Source: Pontibacillus salicampi
Lineage (GTDB): Bacteria > Bacillota > Bacilli > Bacillales > BH030062
Direction: 5' to 3'
Assembly: GCF_042434395.1 (NCBI RefSeq)
Contig: NZ_JBHLTP010000011.1
Span: forward strand, 186,001 to 250,000
Length of the DNA: 64,000 nucleotides
The stretch's first letter is position 1; each line of letters begins with the position of its first letter. The notes below the pieces were generated by a model, which saw only the letters and a list, made by a program, of their open reading frames with translations, had not been told where the DNA came from and did not search any database. This document shows, piece by piece, positions 32,465 to 41,951 of this stretch. The translations under genes and the position numbers were made by a program.

Positions 32465-33427
32465 TTATGTGTTTTTCACGCAATTCAAATCATGATCTAC
32501 CATCATTTCCACTAAGTTTTTAAAGGTTGTTGAAGGCTCCCACCCTAGCTTTTGTTTTGCCTTTGTACAATCACCAAGCAATAGATCAACTTCAGCTGGT
32601 CTCATGAACGCAGGATCCTGCACCACGTATTCTTTCCAATCCAAACCAACATATTGAAAAGCATGCTCTACAAACTCCCTTACTGTATGAGTCTCTCCTG
32701 TAGCAATAACATAATCTTCTGCTTTTTCCTGCTGCAGCATCATCCACATTGCTTCCACATAATCACCAGCGTAACCCCAATCACGTTTTGCCTCTAAATT
32801 TCCTAAACGTAGTTCTGTCTGATTTCCCAAATAAATATTTGCGACAGCATTTGTAATTTTCCTTGTAACAAAATCAAGACCCCGTCTTGGGGATTCGTGA
32901 TTAAATAATATTCCAGAGCAGGTGTACATATCATAGCTTTCACGATAATTAACGGTTATCCAATGCCCATATACCTTTGACACTCCATATGGACTTCTTG
33001 GGTGAAAAGGTGTACTTTCCTTTTGAGGAGTTTCTATTACCTTTCCGAACATTTCACTGCTGGATGCTTGATAAAATTTAGCATCTGGATACTCTAAACG
33101 AATTGCTTCTAATAAATTCAACACTCCCATAGCTGTAACTTGGGACGTAAATATCGCCTGCTCCCAAGAAGTGGCTACATAGGATTGGGCACCTAAATTG
33201 TACACCTCATCTGGTTTAGCAATTTTAACGGCATTTATTAGAGAGGATACATCTGCTAAATCTGCTGAAATAAATTCTATATATCCCTTAAGATGGACAA
33301 TATTATCCTCATTCGGAGTAGCTGTACGCCTTTTTACACCATATACTTTATAGCCTTTCTCTAATAAAAATTCTGCTAAGTAAGAGCCATCCTGCCCTGT
33401 TATGCCAGTTATTAATGCACGTTTCAT
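32465..33427 (-). CDS. gmd: GDP-mannose 4,6-dehydratase
   Basis: An SDR-family dehydratase of 320 residues: ALITGITGQDGSYLAEFLLE at the N-terminus (NADP loop), KVYGVKRRT, QASSSEMFGKV (catalytic Ser-Glu), SPYGVSKVYGHWI (Tyr-x3-Lys), HESPRRGLDFVTRKI and LGNLEAKRDWGYAGDYVEAM. It makes GDP-4-keto-6-deoxymannose. Start at ATG 33427 with GGAG 8 nt upstream; the frame is open 114 nt further but overlaps the upstream gene. Together with ManC and the perosamine-synthase-like enzyme it forms a sugar-nucleotide route. Confidence 0.94.
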   Translation of the reverse strand: MKRALITGITGQDGSYLAEFLLEKGYKVYGVKRRTATPNEDNIVHLKGYIEFISADLADVSSLINAVKIAKPDEVYNLGAQSYVATSWEQAIFTSQVTAMGVLNLLEAIRLEYPDAKFYQASSSEMFGKVIETPQKESTPFHPRSPYGVSKVYGHWITVNYRESYDMYTCSGILFNHESPRRGLDFVTRKITNAVANIYLGNQTELRLGNLEAKRDWGYAGDYVEAMWMMLQQEKAEDYVIATGETHTVREFVEHAFQYVGLDWKEYVVQDPAFMRPAEVDLLLGDCTKAKQKLGWEPSTTFKNLVEMMVDHDLNCVKNT

Positions 33428-33512
33428 GTTCTCAACTCCGTTGTTCAAGGTAATGTCTCTATACTGTATGTAATGAACACAGAATTGGAATAAAAAAGTT
33501 AATACAGACGCG

Positions 33513-34622
33513 CTATAACGTGCTTTTCGAACGTATGGCATCCCATCGTTTTTTATAAATACTTCCTACATTCTTTATAGATAAATAAGAATCTATCGTA
33601 TTCTTTCCTTTAATACCAATTTCTTTTGCCCACTTTTGTTCCTGGACCATCTTCCTCATGTAAAATTGTGCATCCTTTTTATCTGGTTCTGCCCATTTCT
33701 GTTCTCTGGATAACCCTTTGACATATCCCGTTACCACCATTAAAGAATACCGTACTAGACAAGAATTTTGCTTATGCATAAAATCTGTATTGGCTGACCA
33801 ATTAGTAGCAATGACAGGTTTTTCTAAGTACATCGCCTCAGCAAGCGTTAGCCCAAATCCCTCAGAACGATGCAAAGAAATAAACGAGTCTGTTACATGT
33901 ATAAGACTGTTCACATATTTTTTCTCCAGTATGTCATCTATAATAAATATATTTGAATACCCTTCGATTTTCTGATGAAGTCCTTCCACTTCATGAGCAG
34001 CTTCTTTTCCTCCATTAATTTTCACAACTAATCCAACCGTTTCATCGTCCTTATCAAAGGCTGCTTGAAATGCATCAATGGATGCCACCGGGTTCTTCCT
34101 TCTAATGGTACTATGGGTTTCGTACATGGTCAGAAAAAGAAATGCATTTTCTGGCAGCTGAAAGGAAGCACGATTTACATCATCATCAACATCTAGTTTC
34201 ACACTATGAGGTACATGATAAACAGGAACGGTTGACCTTGCTGCAATAGAATGTAATGTGAATGTAGAAGGCGCCCATACCTCCTGTACCATAGAAAATG
34301 CTTCATCCCAAATGGAAGGGAAGATAGGTAATTCCCAGTGCCATACGCCAATATTAAATCTGCCTGAAAGGTATGGCATTAGAAGCTCCTTATGCAGCAG
34401 CATTTGATCTGCATTAATAAATATTAAGTTTGTATCATATAGCGGTGTTTCTACTTCTTTAGCTTGCCATGAATAATCTTCTTGTCTGGATGGACAGTGT
34501 GGGAAGTTCACAATGCAAAATGGGATGTCCAATGAAGCTAAAACTCTAGCAGCAGATCGACAAGCCTCACCAAGTCCAGATTCAGCTCTGGCATAACCGA
34601 TAATATTGATTCCCTTTTTCAT
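33513..34622 (-). CDS. GT4 glycosyltransferase
   Basis: A 369-residue GT-B fold enzyme: GINIIGYARAESGLGEACRS at the N-terminus (typical of a mannosyltransferase group found with Gmd), FNIGVWHWELPIFP, FLTMYETHSTIRRKNPVA in the hinge, and FISLHRSEGFGLTLAEAMYL (donor E-x7-E) near the end. ATG with GGGGGG upstream. First gene of the gmd unit; gmd starts 85 bp downstream. Confidence 0.88.
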   Translation of the reverse strand: MKKGINIIGYARAESGLGEACRSAARVLASLDIPFCIVNFPHCPSRQEDYSWQAKEVETPLYDTNLIFINADQMLLHKELLMPYLSGRFNIGVWHWELPIFPSIWDEAFSMVQEVWAPSTFTLHSIAARSTVPVYHVPHSVKLDVDDDVNRASFQLPENAFLFLTMYETHSTIRRKNPVASIDAFQAAFDKDDETVGLVVKINGGKEAAHEVEGLHQKIEGYSNIFIIDDILEKKYVNSLIHVTDSFISLHRSEGFGLTLAEAMYLEKPVIATNWSANTDFMHKQNSCLVRYSLMVVTGYVKGLSREQKWAEPDKKDAQFYMRKMVQEQKWAKEIGIKGKNTIDSYLSIKNVGSIYKKRWDAIRSKSTL

Positions 34623-34854
34623 ATAAAGCCCCCCATAGTAAAAAGTCCCATTACTTAACCATATGGAGGTTTCATACGAAATATTTTGGATTCATTCACT
34701 TGATAAAATTTCAAAAAAGCATATACAAGCTATCATTATTTAAATGAAATGGAGTTGCGGTGTCTCCTCTCGAGTATGGAGACGGTATAAAAAGAGTGCT
34801 CCTGTAATAGCAGCTCATACAAATTAACCGAACCACCTATTTTTATAACCAACC

Positions 34855-34888
34855 AAAAAAAAAGCTCCAGTACACAGGTACTGAAGCG
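34855..34888 (-). terminator. trhO terminator
   Basis: GCTTCAGTAC/GTACTGGAGC stem, 4-nt loop, nine T on the minus strand. Confidence 0.92.
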
Positions 34889-34912
34889 TTTCAGGTTACA
34901 ATTTATATTTAA

Positions 34913-35881
34913 TTAAGAAATCTGTTGCTGCTCTTCTTCTAAGGTTTGTAGTCGTTCGTTTATCTCTTCTTGGGACAGCCCATGTTCTACCACATAACGG
35001 TTACGGGAATGCGTACGGCATTCATGAGTGCAGCCTCGAAGATATTTATGCTCGTTTTCTTCAGAACATAGAATTTGCTCGTTACAATCTGGGTTTGCAC
35101 AATTCACATATCGTTCACAAGGCTCCCCTGTGAAATGGTCTTTCCCAACAATAACGTGTTCGTTTTGATTAATGGGTACACTGATACGCTCATCAAAGAC
35201 GTACATTTGACCGTCCCATAGATCCCCTTTCGTTTCTGGGTCCTTGGCATACGTGGCAATACCGCCATGAAGCTGGCCAACGTTTTCAAATCCTTCTCGC
35301 TTTAGCCAGCCAGAGAATTTCTCACAACGAATACCGCCTGTGCAATAGGTTAGAATTTGCTTGCCTTCTAACTCTTCTTTATGCTCCCGTACCCAATCAG
35401 GAAGTTCGCGAAAAGTTCTTACATCTGGACGAATAGCTCCACGGAAATGACCAAGATCATATTCATAATCATTTCGAGCATCTAATATAATGGTATCTTC
35501 TTCTTGCATTTTTTTATAGAATTCTTTCGGCTCTAAATACTCGCCTGTTTGTTCATGAGGGTTGATATCATCTTCTAAACGAAGAGTCACTAGTTCAGGA
35601 CGAGGGCGGCAATGCATCTTCTTAAAGGCATGCTCTTCTGACTCATCGATTTTAAATTTCATTTCAGCAAACTTTGGATCATTATTCATTGCATCCATAT
35701 ATGCTTTCGTCTGTTCTATAGTACCAGAAACAGTACCATTAATGCCTTCATTAGCGACGAGGATTCTTCCTTTCAAGCCTAAGCTGTTACAAAAGTCCAA
35801 GTGATCTTGTGCAAACTGCTCCGGGTCCTCAATCGTTACATAATGATAATACAGTAGAATTTGATAATTTTTTTCTGACAT
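34913..35881 (-). CDS. trhO: tRNA uridine(34) hydroxylase TrhO (rhodanese-like)
   Basis: A 322-residue protein of the YceA/YbfQ family. The N-terminal domain (about 1-95) has the family mark LKGRILVANEGINGTVSG; the rhodanese domain (125-220) has DARNDYEYDLGHFRGA and the catalytic Cys in TYCTGGIRCEKFS. A Cys-rich C-terminal tail (CANPDCNEQILCSEEN, CTHEC) probably binds metal. TrhO hydroxylates U34 of certain tRNAs to ho5U in an oxygen-dependent reaction. ATG start, monocistronic, with its own terminator. Confidence 0.93.
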   Translation of the reverse strand: MSEKNYQILLYYHYVTIEDPEQFAQDHLDFCNSLGLKGRILVANEGINGTVSGTIEQTKAYMDAMNNDPKFAEMKFKIDESEEHAFKKMHCRPRPELVTLRLEDDINPHEQTGEYLEPKEFYKKMQEEDTIILDARNDYEYDLGHFRGAIRPDVRTFRELPDWVREHKEELEGKQILTYCTGGIRCEKFSGWLKREGFENVGQLHGGIATYAKDPETKGDLWDGQMYVFDERISVPINQNEHVIVGKDHFTGEPCERYVNCANPDCNEQILCSEENEHKYLRGCTHECRTHSRNRYVVEHGLSQEEINERLQTLEEEQQQIS

Positions 35882-36185
35882 AACGTTTCCACCTCTTATT
35901 TATATTTGCAGGATATAAATCAGGTAGTGTTAGCTGATCATGATAGAATGTATCACGATGCTGCTTCTCCTTTTCACAGAAAAGCACACCTATTATTTCA
36001 TCCATACTTACGACCAAATATTATAAACTATTTATAAACACTTTGGCAAGTAGAATATATTGATATTTGCTTACTCCCTTCCTTCAGCAAGAGAAAAGGA
36101 TATCGTAATCTTTGGCTCCACTCTGTATGTTACACTAGCTCTAGGTCACACTATTCATACCTTTTCTAAAGAGGAGGAAACAATC

Positions 36186-36341
36186 TTGATAGCTATTTTA
36201 ATTGTTTCTCTTATTATCATGCTTGGTGTTCTATTAATGACTATGTTCACTATTAATAAAGGGTATCAATACGAGCATAAAGTAGATCCTTTACCTGAGC
36301 AGATTCCAGAAGATCATTCAGAGAACTCTACCCAACAATAA
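36186..36341 (+). CDS. ytzI: YtzI-like small membrane protein
   Basis: A 51-residue protein: one transmembrane helix (residues 2-23, IAILIVSLIIMLGVLLMTMF), then TINKGYQYEHKVDPLPEQIP, the conserved tail of Bacillus YtzI. TTG start at 36186 is set by GAGGAGG 8 nt upstream; the frame stays open upstream to 36060 without a site. Function unknown. Between divergent trhO and rpiA. Confidence 0.82.
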   Translation: MIAILIVSLIIMLGVLLMTMFTINKGYQYEHKVDPLPEQIPEDHSENSTQQ

Positions 36342-36421
36342 TCTATGTACTAAACTATCTCATTACAAGTACAAACTATTTTTTTACTTTTCTCCCTACT
36401 TTCTTAAAGTAATCCATTAAC

Positions 36422-36456
36422 CCTCCCATTAACTTTACCAGGCTGTATATGGGAGG
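36422..36456. other. Hairpin CCTCCCAT/ATGGGAGG before rpiA
   Basis: Perfect 8-bp arms, 19-nt loop, no T-run; 66 bp upstream of rpiA. It may be part of the rpiA leader or a weak terminator for ytzI. Confidence 0.4.
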
Positions 36457-36521
36457 CTATGAAATGACGTTTCGTACAATTCTTTATAAGGGACAAACTA
36501 TTTGAAAAGGAGCTGGTTTCA

Positions 36522-37226
36522 GTGAGTAAATGGCAAAACTCATTAGCTGCAACTATTCAGTGGAGTAATGATATTTCCAATAAAGATGCAAAGGAAGAAG
36601 TGGCCAAAAAGGTAGCAGAACGGGTGAAAGATGGTGATGTGATTGGAGTAGGTTCAGGTTCTACTTCTTTCTTAGCGGTTCAAGCAATCGCTAAGAAAAT
36701 GAAATATCATCATCTTTCTGTAACAGCTATCCCTACTTCCCATGAAGTAGAAGTAGTTTGTGCGGCCCTGAATATCCCTACTACTTCACTTACGAGTCAG
36801 AAGCCAGATTGGGCATTTGATGGGGCGGATGAAGTGGACGAACAAAGAAATCTTATTAAAGGGCGAGGTGGTGCAATGTTCCATGAAAAGCTAGTTATGG
36901 CAAGCTCACCTGAGAATTATATCCTCGTCGATCCGTCTAAGTTTGTAAAGGTGCTTGGAGAGAACTTCGCCGTACCTATGGAAGTAGATGCAAGGGCACT
37001 CCATCTTGTAGAACATCAACTTTCCGATTTCCCAGTTGAAGAGGTTACCCTTCGCCAAGCAGAATCTAAGGACGGACCAGTTATTACAGAGGCAGGTAAT
37101 CTCATTATAGACGTTCGCTTTGCTACTATTGAGGATGATTTTGAGACAAGGCTTGCTGCCATTCCGGGAATTATAGAGACAGGGTTGTTCATGGGATATG
37201 ATGTAGAATTACTTACTGTTCAATAA
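36522..37226 (+). CDS. rpiA: Ribose-5-phosphate isomerase A
   Basis: A 234-residue enzyme of the pentose phosphate pathway that interconverts ribose-5-phosphate and ribulose-5-phosphate. Motifs: VIGVGSGSTSFLAVQA (phosphate loop, near 40), PTSHEVE, WAFDGADEVDEQ with the catalytic Asp pair, and LIKGRGGAMFHEKL (catalytic Glu, Lys). Slightly longer at the N-terminus than E. coli RpiA. GTG start with AAAAGGAG upstream. Confidence 0.95.
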   Translation: MSKWQNSLAATIQWSNDISNKDAKEEVAKKVAERVKDGDVIGVGSGSTSFLAVQAIAKKMKYHHLSVTAIPTSHEVEVVCAALNIPTTSLTSQKPDWAFDGADEVDEQRNLIKGRGGAMFHEKLVMASSPENYILVDPSKFVKVLGENFAVPMEVDARALHLVEHQLSDFPVEEVTLRQAESKDGPVITEAGNLIIDVRFATIEDDFETRLAAIPGIIETGLFMGYDVELLTVQ

Positions 37227-37382
37227 AATTAATGGGACGGGAATAGTGGATTTCCTGTAGAAGCACGGGAAGATTTCACACCTAAAGCAATAGCGAACCG
37301 GAGCTTCTTTATTTGTCCATAGGCTCCCGCTCCATTTTTTTCTTTACACCTGACACCCTCTTACATAACACATATGAAAATA

Positions 37383-37427
37383 ACCCCCTGTTCAAAAGAG
37401 GCCCTTTTGAACAGGGGGATTTTTGTT
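37383..37427. terminator. Strong bidirectional terminator after rpiA
   Basis: CCCCCTGTTCAAAAG/CTTTTGAACAGGGGG, a perfect 15-bp stem with a 5-nt loop, then ATTTTTG on the plus strand. It also adjoins the stop of the opposing gene. Confidence 0.92.
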
Positions 37428-38902
37428 TAGAGGCGTTGCACTTCCACTTGACTAAGCCATTTTTTCATTTTCTTTATATCTATCTCACCGCTTGATTTAT
37501 AATAAAAAGAGGACACTTCTATATACTCATCTGGACACTTATCAAACTCAAGATTTTCCTGACACAATGTTTGTATTTCTTCATGAGTAATAGTTTGATT
37601 GGTTCTGTTTTTATATAAGACAGCTACTCTTAATCCTTCATCCCTCTCTAACTGAGTTACAAGCACTTCCTCTAAAGAAGGGTGCGTAAGGAGTACTTCC
37701 TCAACTTCTTCTGGATAAATAACACGATTTTCTAATTGAATGACGGTATTTTTATGGCCAATCAGTATCATTTGGCCATTGGCATCCTGATAAGCAAGAT
37801 GACCCACGGAAGCCCAATCTCCTACAAATACTTCGTCTGTTTCCCTTTTCTTATTGTGATAACCAGCAAAAAGCCATGGACTGCTCACATATAATTGACC
37901 TACCTCACCCTGCTCTACCTCGATACCATCTTGGTCTCGAACAGAAAGTTTTACTGATGCTAATGGTTTTCCAATACTTCCTTGCACAATAGTCGGATCT
38001 TTCACTTCCTGGATGCTTACTTTACCTAATTCCTTCTCAGCAAAGCAAGCATATATATCTGTGTGTGGCAGCAGTGTAATAGCCTCCTCCCGCTCATGGA
38101 CACTCCAATTGGTACAAGTAATGATAATTTTCTGGAGAGTACATTGCTCACTAAAATCTTCTTCGGCCTTTAATTGCTCATACATGCTTGGGGTGACATA
38201 CATCGTCGTACCTGCTTTCATACTTTGTATTACGTCACCTGGAGAGAAATTTCTTTTCAACAGAATTGTTGCGCCAATATGCAATGAATGAACAGCAGTG
38301 TATAAAAACTCATGACTGGAAAGTGCGCCAGGTAACAGGATGGTATCTTCTTCTGTTATAAACAAAGAAGCCTCTTCTTCCCAGAAGCTGTTTTCCCAAG
38401 ATTGATGAGACCTAGTAATCCCTAGCAATTCTTCAGGGTCTGCTCTCTCATACCCTATAAAAAATAGATCCTTTCCATCTAGTTTCTCAGGCTTTAGAAA
38501 TCTCTGGGGAAGCTGATACAAAGAGCTCATCGACAATATATGATACTGTTGTACAAATGGGAAATCTTCCACCCTTTTCTCACGTGTAACGACTATATTT
38601 GGCTTCACATCTTCAAGAATGGCCTTTACATACTTCTGTTCCCCGTCAACCTTAATAGGAACAGCGATTCCACCGAGGTTAACAACAGCTAGAAAAACCT
38701 CCATCCAGCTAATATCATTTTCCAACAAAATTGCAATGGTCTTGCCACGTATTGGCTTAACTTCTTGAAGAAGCTGTTGTTGTATTTGTTCTATATGAAG
38801 AATTAATTCCTTGTAGGTCACTTTGTCCTTATCTACTTGAATCGCAAGCTTGTTAGGGTTTTTCTCTGCGTAGGTTTTAACTTGCTCCCCAATTATCGTC
38901 AA
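37427..38902 (-). CDS. ANL-superfamily (AMP-binding) protein with degenerate active site
   Basis: A 491-residue protein with the overall build of acyl-CoA synthetases/adenylation enzymes. N-terminal KVTYKELILHIEQIQQQLL and AILLENDISWMEVFLAVVNLGGIAVPI are typical. The core motifs are eroded: the P-loop T(S/G)GTTGxPK is FIGYERADPEEL, the YG.TE motif is YACFAEKE, TGD is VGHLAYQD, and GR.KD is GHKNTV. The C-terminal catalytic lysine region reads GEIDIKKMKK. It may be a pseudo-enzyme or bind another ligand. ATG with GAGGAGG upstream. Divergent from the FUSC gene; function unknown. Confidence 0.8.
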   Translation of the reverse strand: MTIIGEQVKTYAEKNPNKLAIQVDKDKVTYKELILHIEQIQQQLLQEVKPIRGKTIAILLENDISWMEVFLAVVNLGGIAVPIKVDGEQKYVKAILEDVKPNIVVTREKRVEDFPFVQQYHILSMSSLYQLPQRFLKPEKLDGKDLFFIGYERADPEELLGITRSHQSWENSFWEEEASLFITEEDTILLPGALSSHEFLYTAVHSLHIGATILLKRNFSPGDVIQSMKAGTTMYVTPSMYEQLKAEEDFSEQCTLQKIIITCTNWSVHEREEAITLLPHTDIYACFAEKELGKVSIQEVKDPTIVQGSIGKPLASVKLSVRDQDGIEVEQGEVGQLYVSSPWLFAGYHNKKRETDEVFVGDWASVGHLAYQDANGQMILIGHKNTVIQLENRVIYPEEVEEVLLTHPSLEEVLVTQLERDEGLRVAVLYKNRTNQTITHEEIQTLCQENLEFDKCPDEYIEVSSFYYKSSGEIDIKKMKKWLSQVEVQRL

Positions 38903-39059
38903 AACTAAAAAAACCTCCTCTGTAATTCCTTACCATATAGGATAAAGTAAAATGGATAGTATACAAAGAGAAATGACTTCTACTCCCCTTCCTTAACTGA
39001 AAATTTTTAATAATCCCCATGACTTGGATTATTGGAGTGGTTTCCAGTATGATTAAGAT

Positions 39060-41273
39060 ATGAATGCACATTTATCTTTTTTACAAACCATCCAACATTA
39101 CTGGACGAGGCTAACCGCTTCTGACCCTGGACTTATGCGCTTTAAGAGTGCGTTAAAAATACTGTTAAGTGTAATTTCTGCCGTCCTAACAACCTCCGTA
39201 ATTATTGGTTTTTTTAATATAGGACCTGGCGGGATTACAGTACCCATCTTTTCAGGAGTAGTCGGACTTGTTTCTACATTTGTCGTATTTGACGACACAA
39301 AAGCAAAAAAGCAAATGACTACTTTTTTGATGGCCATAACGAGTATGCTCGCCATCTCCCTTGGCAGTTACTTATACGGCATGTACTATCTTTCTGATAT
39401 TGCTATCGTTCTTGTTGTATTTTTAGCCTTCTATTTATCTAGATTTTCCAGTCGTTACTTCTCCTTATCCGTCATCGCCTTTTTTTCTATTTACTTTTCT
39501 ACTATATTAAAAGTAGAGTTAGAAATGATCCCATGGTATTATCTTGCCATAGCAATTGGTGGGAGTTATGCGTTTGTCTACAATTTTGTTGTATTGAAGG
39601 ACCAACCAGAAAAAGTGCTGCAACGAAGTATGCACTCCTTTCATATTCAAACAAATCTAATTATGAATCTTGTCAAGCAAATGATTGTATCTCCGACCAT
39701 CACACCTAGGCAGATAAAGACACTCGATCAAAATTTAACAAAAGTAAATGAATATGCGCGGCACATTTCTGGACAACTAGCGACTACTAGCCCATCTCTT
39801 ATTTGGAAAGGAATTCGTGCAAATGAACTGAGGCTTTATGTCTATGACGTAGATATGCTTATGCAAAGCTTATCCCCAGCTGTAGAGCGATTAAGAGCTA
39901 TGCAGCATTATCAGCAAAGCCCTTTTCAGGATGCACTGTTAGACTTGGTGGAATCAATCAGGAGTATTAGGGTGTTACGTAACGGTAGTGTACCAGAACA
40001 ATTAACGCGTGCGGAAAAAGCACTTCAAGCATTGCGGCATCAAATTCGGGAAGTCAGTGATCAAGACTCGGAGGAATGGCTTTATCTTGTGAGGAGAATG
40101 GAAACCATTGCGAATCATGTTATTGATGGCGTTACAGAATTACACAGAGAAAGAAAGGAACACTTGACGGAAGAACAGCCTGCAGAAGACGAGGAGCAGG
40201 AAGACCAGGCTACCCTAACAGGCCTGCATCCAACTACTAAAAAAGCCATTCAGGCACTAGTAGCTGGAGCTATTTCAGTCTATCTTGGTTATACCTTAAC
40301 TCCTGCTCATCCTTATTGGATTTTACTTTCTTCCTTTATCATCTTCATGGGCACTGAATCTGTTGGCAGTACCTTTATGAAAGCAAACCAACGCACACTC
40401 GGAACAGTGCTGGGAGCACTTGCAGGGTTCGGTTTAGCACAATTGATATCAAATAGCACTATAGAAGTTAGTTTTATTTTTCTATGTATTTTCATGGCTT
40501 TTTATTTGTTTCCTGTTTCTTATTCCATCATGATCTTTTGGATAACAATGGTGGTTGCTATGCTATATGATCTATTGCTTGGCGGAATAACTCCAATGGT
40601 AATGGGTGTACGTGTAATCGACACGTTTATCGGCGCTTATGTTGGCTTATTCGCTGCTTCCTTTATTTTACCTACCACCACAAGAGATAAGATTGCGGAT
40701 TATGCTTCTGAGTTTTTTCATGAGCTTTCAGATTACGTTCATTCCTATTTAAATCACTTACTGCACAAGAGACATCATGAGAACTTTGCTGAAAAAAGCT
40801 TCGAGCTCGATCAAAAACTAGAACTCATTCGAGTAGAGTCGCTTATGTTCCGTTATCGACCAGGAAGGTTTGGAAGGTCGGGGATAGAAAGATGGCATAC
40901 AGTATTAAGTGCTATTAATTATTATGCAAAGCAGCTTCACGCTACAAGGCATTCTTATCCTAAAATAGAGAAAGACATGGAAGAGACTCTTGAACATGTG
41001 CAATATTATGTACTGCACAATATTAATAACATCCATAAGCTAATAAAGGGCACAGGAAATATAACCGTATATGAACTGGAGGAGGACCGAAGAGCGGTAG
41101 AACGATTCACGATTGCTGAAGCTTCCATTTCTGACCGCTTGTTTGTGTACAAGCTATATTATATTTGGCGGATCAATCAATCCCTTGTCACGCTTGCCTC
41201 TGATATGGGAGCAACTGTAGAGCTTGCTCCCTCCAAACATCATCAATCCACAGCAAAACCTGGCATCTCATAA
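39060..41273 (+). CDS. FUSC-family membrane protein (aromatic acid exporter type)
   Basis: A 737-residue protein with two six-helix membrane blocks (about 25-190 and 390-565), each followed by a long cytoplasmic domain, the layout of FUSC/YccS/AaeB-type exporters. The middle linker is acidic (TEEQPAEDEEQEDQ). The C-terminal domain (565-737) is helical. Relatives export aromatic acids such as p-hydroxybenzoate, which might matter given the hpa island, though they are 26 kb apart. No clear ribosome binding site: GGAG lies too far away, before a four-codon frame whose TGA overlaps this ATG. Confidence 0.85.
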   Translation: MNAHLSFLQTIQHYWTRLTASDPGLMRFKSALKILLSVISAVLTTSVIIGFFNIGPGGITVPIFSGVVGLVSTFVVFDDTKAKKQMTTFLMAITSMLAISLGSYLYGMYYLSDIAIVLVVFLAFYLSRFSSRYFSLSVIAFFSIYFSTILKVELEMIPWYYLAIAIGGSYAFVYNFVVLKDQPEKVLQRSMHSFHIQTNLIMNLVKQMIVSPTITPRQIKTLDQNLTKVNEYARHISGQLATTSPSLIWKGIRANELRLYVYDVDMLMQSLSPAVERLRAMQHYQQSPFQDALLDLVESIRSIRVLRNGSVPEQLTRAEKALQALRHQIREVSDQDSEEWLYLVRRMETIANHVIDGVTELHRERKEHLTEEQPAEDEEQEDQATLTGLHPTTKKAIQALVAGAISVYLGYTLTPAHPYWILLSSFIIFMGTESVGSTFMKANQRTLGTVLGALAGFGLAQLISNSTIEVSFIFLCIFMAFYLFPVSYSIMIFWITMVVAMLYDLLLGGITPMVMGVRVIDTFIGAYVGLFAASFILPTTTRDKIADYASEFFHELSDYVHSYLNHLLHKRHHENFAEKSFELDQKLELIRVESLMFRYRPGRFGRSGIERWHTVLSAINYYAKQLHATRHSYPKIEKDMEETLEHVQYYVLHNINNIHKLIKGTGNITVYELEEDRRAVERFTIAEASISDRLFVYKLYYIWRINQSLVTLASDMGATVELAPSKHHQSTAKPGIS

Positions 41274-41295
41274 TAGGAATGCCAGGTTTTGGTAT
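41255..41295. terminator. Terminator between FUSC gene and bioY
   Basis: AAAACCTGGCAT/ATGCCAGGTTTT, a perfect 12-bp stem overlapping the FUSC stop codon; works both ways. Confidence 0.85.
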
Positions 41296-41318
41296 ATCTG
41301 TTATCATTCAATTTGTAG

Positions 41319-41927
41319 TTATGCTGATGTGGTATAGGTTTGCTGCTTGCGATAGCGACTTTTAGACAATACACTGCGCTCTAAGCGATAAGCAAAGATA
41401 CCAGCAAGAACAGAGAGTATTATATCCTTTGGAAGCGGAGCCATCATCCAAGCCCATGCTAGTGAATAGGAGAAGTTTCCTGGTGCTTCGAACCATAGAA
41501 TGTAAGCTGCATACATCCAATTGGTTCCAACAATATAGTTAATAGCCATTCCTATCAAGGCAGCCAAGATATACTTTGGTAATGTTCGTTCTCGCTCCAC
41601 TATTTTTCCTACGATATAAGCCATCAAAATGTAAGAAAGAATAAATCCAAACGTAGGAGAAATAAGGGTGCCTGGTCCACCTCCAAATTGTGCAAAAATC
41701 CGTGCTCCAGCTAAACCGAGCATCATATAGACAAATAAGGAAAATGCTCCGAGTCTGCTTCCGAGAATTAACCCCGCTAGTATCCCGAAAAAGGTCTGAA
41801 GTGTGATGGGGACGCCACCTACTTCCAAAAATGGTGCAATAGATGTAATATTTGCACCAATAGCCATTAGTGCGACAAACATACTTCCAAGTGATAAATC
41901 GAGTGCGGTCATTTTCTTGCGTTCCAT
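41319..41927 (-). CDS. bioY: Biotin transporter BioY (ECF S-component)
   Basis: A 202-residue integral membrane protein with six helices and the BioY signatures GVPITLQTFFGILAGLILGS (near 38-57) and LISPTFGFILSYILMAYIVG. It binds biotin and works with the shared EcfA-T module or alone. ATG with GGAGGATCGTACT upstream. A BirA operator precedes it, so repression by biotin is expected. Confidence 0.94.
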   Translation of the reverse strand: MERKKMTALDLSLGSMFVALMAIGANITSIAPFLEVGGVPITLQTFFGILAGLILGSRLGAFSLFVYMMLGLAGARIFAQFGGGPGTLISPTFGFILSYILMAYIVGKIVERERTLPKYILAALIGMAINYIVGTNWMYAAYILWFEAPGNFSYSLAWAWMMAPLPKDIILSVLAGIFAYRLERSVLSKSRYRKQQTYTTSA

Positions 41928-41951
41928 AGTACGATCCTCCTGCCATAATCA

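Noticed and set aside
35829..36017. 62-residue minus-strand frame overlapping the trhO start
   Set aside because: It overlaps trhO by 53 nt in another frame, has no good start signal and no recognisable sequence.
39049..39063. Four-codon leader frame overlapping the FUSC start
   Set aside because: It has GGAG upstream and could couple translation, but it is too short to support without conservation data.
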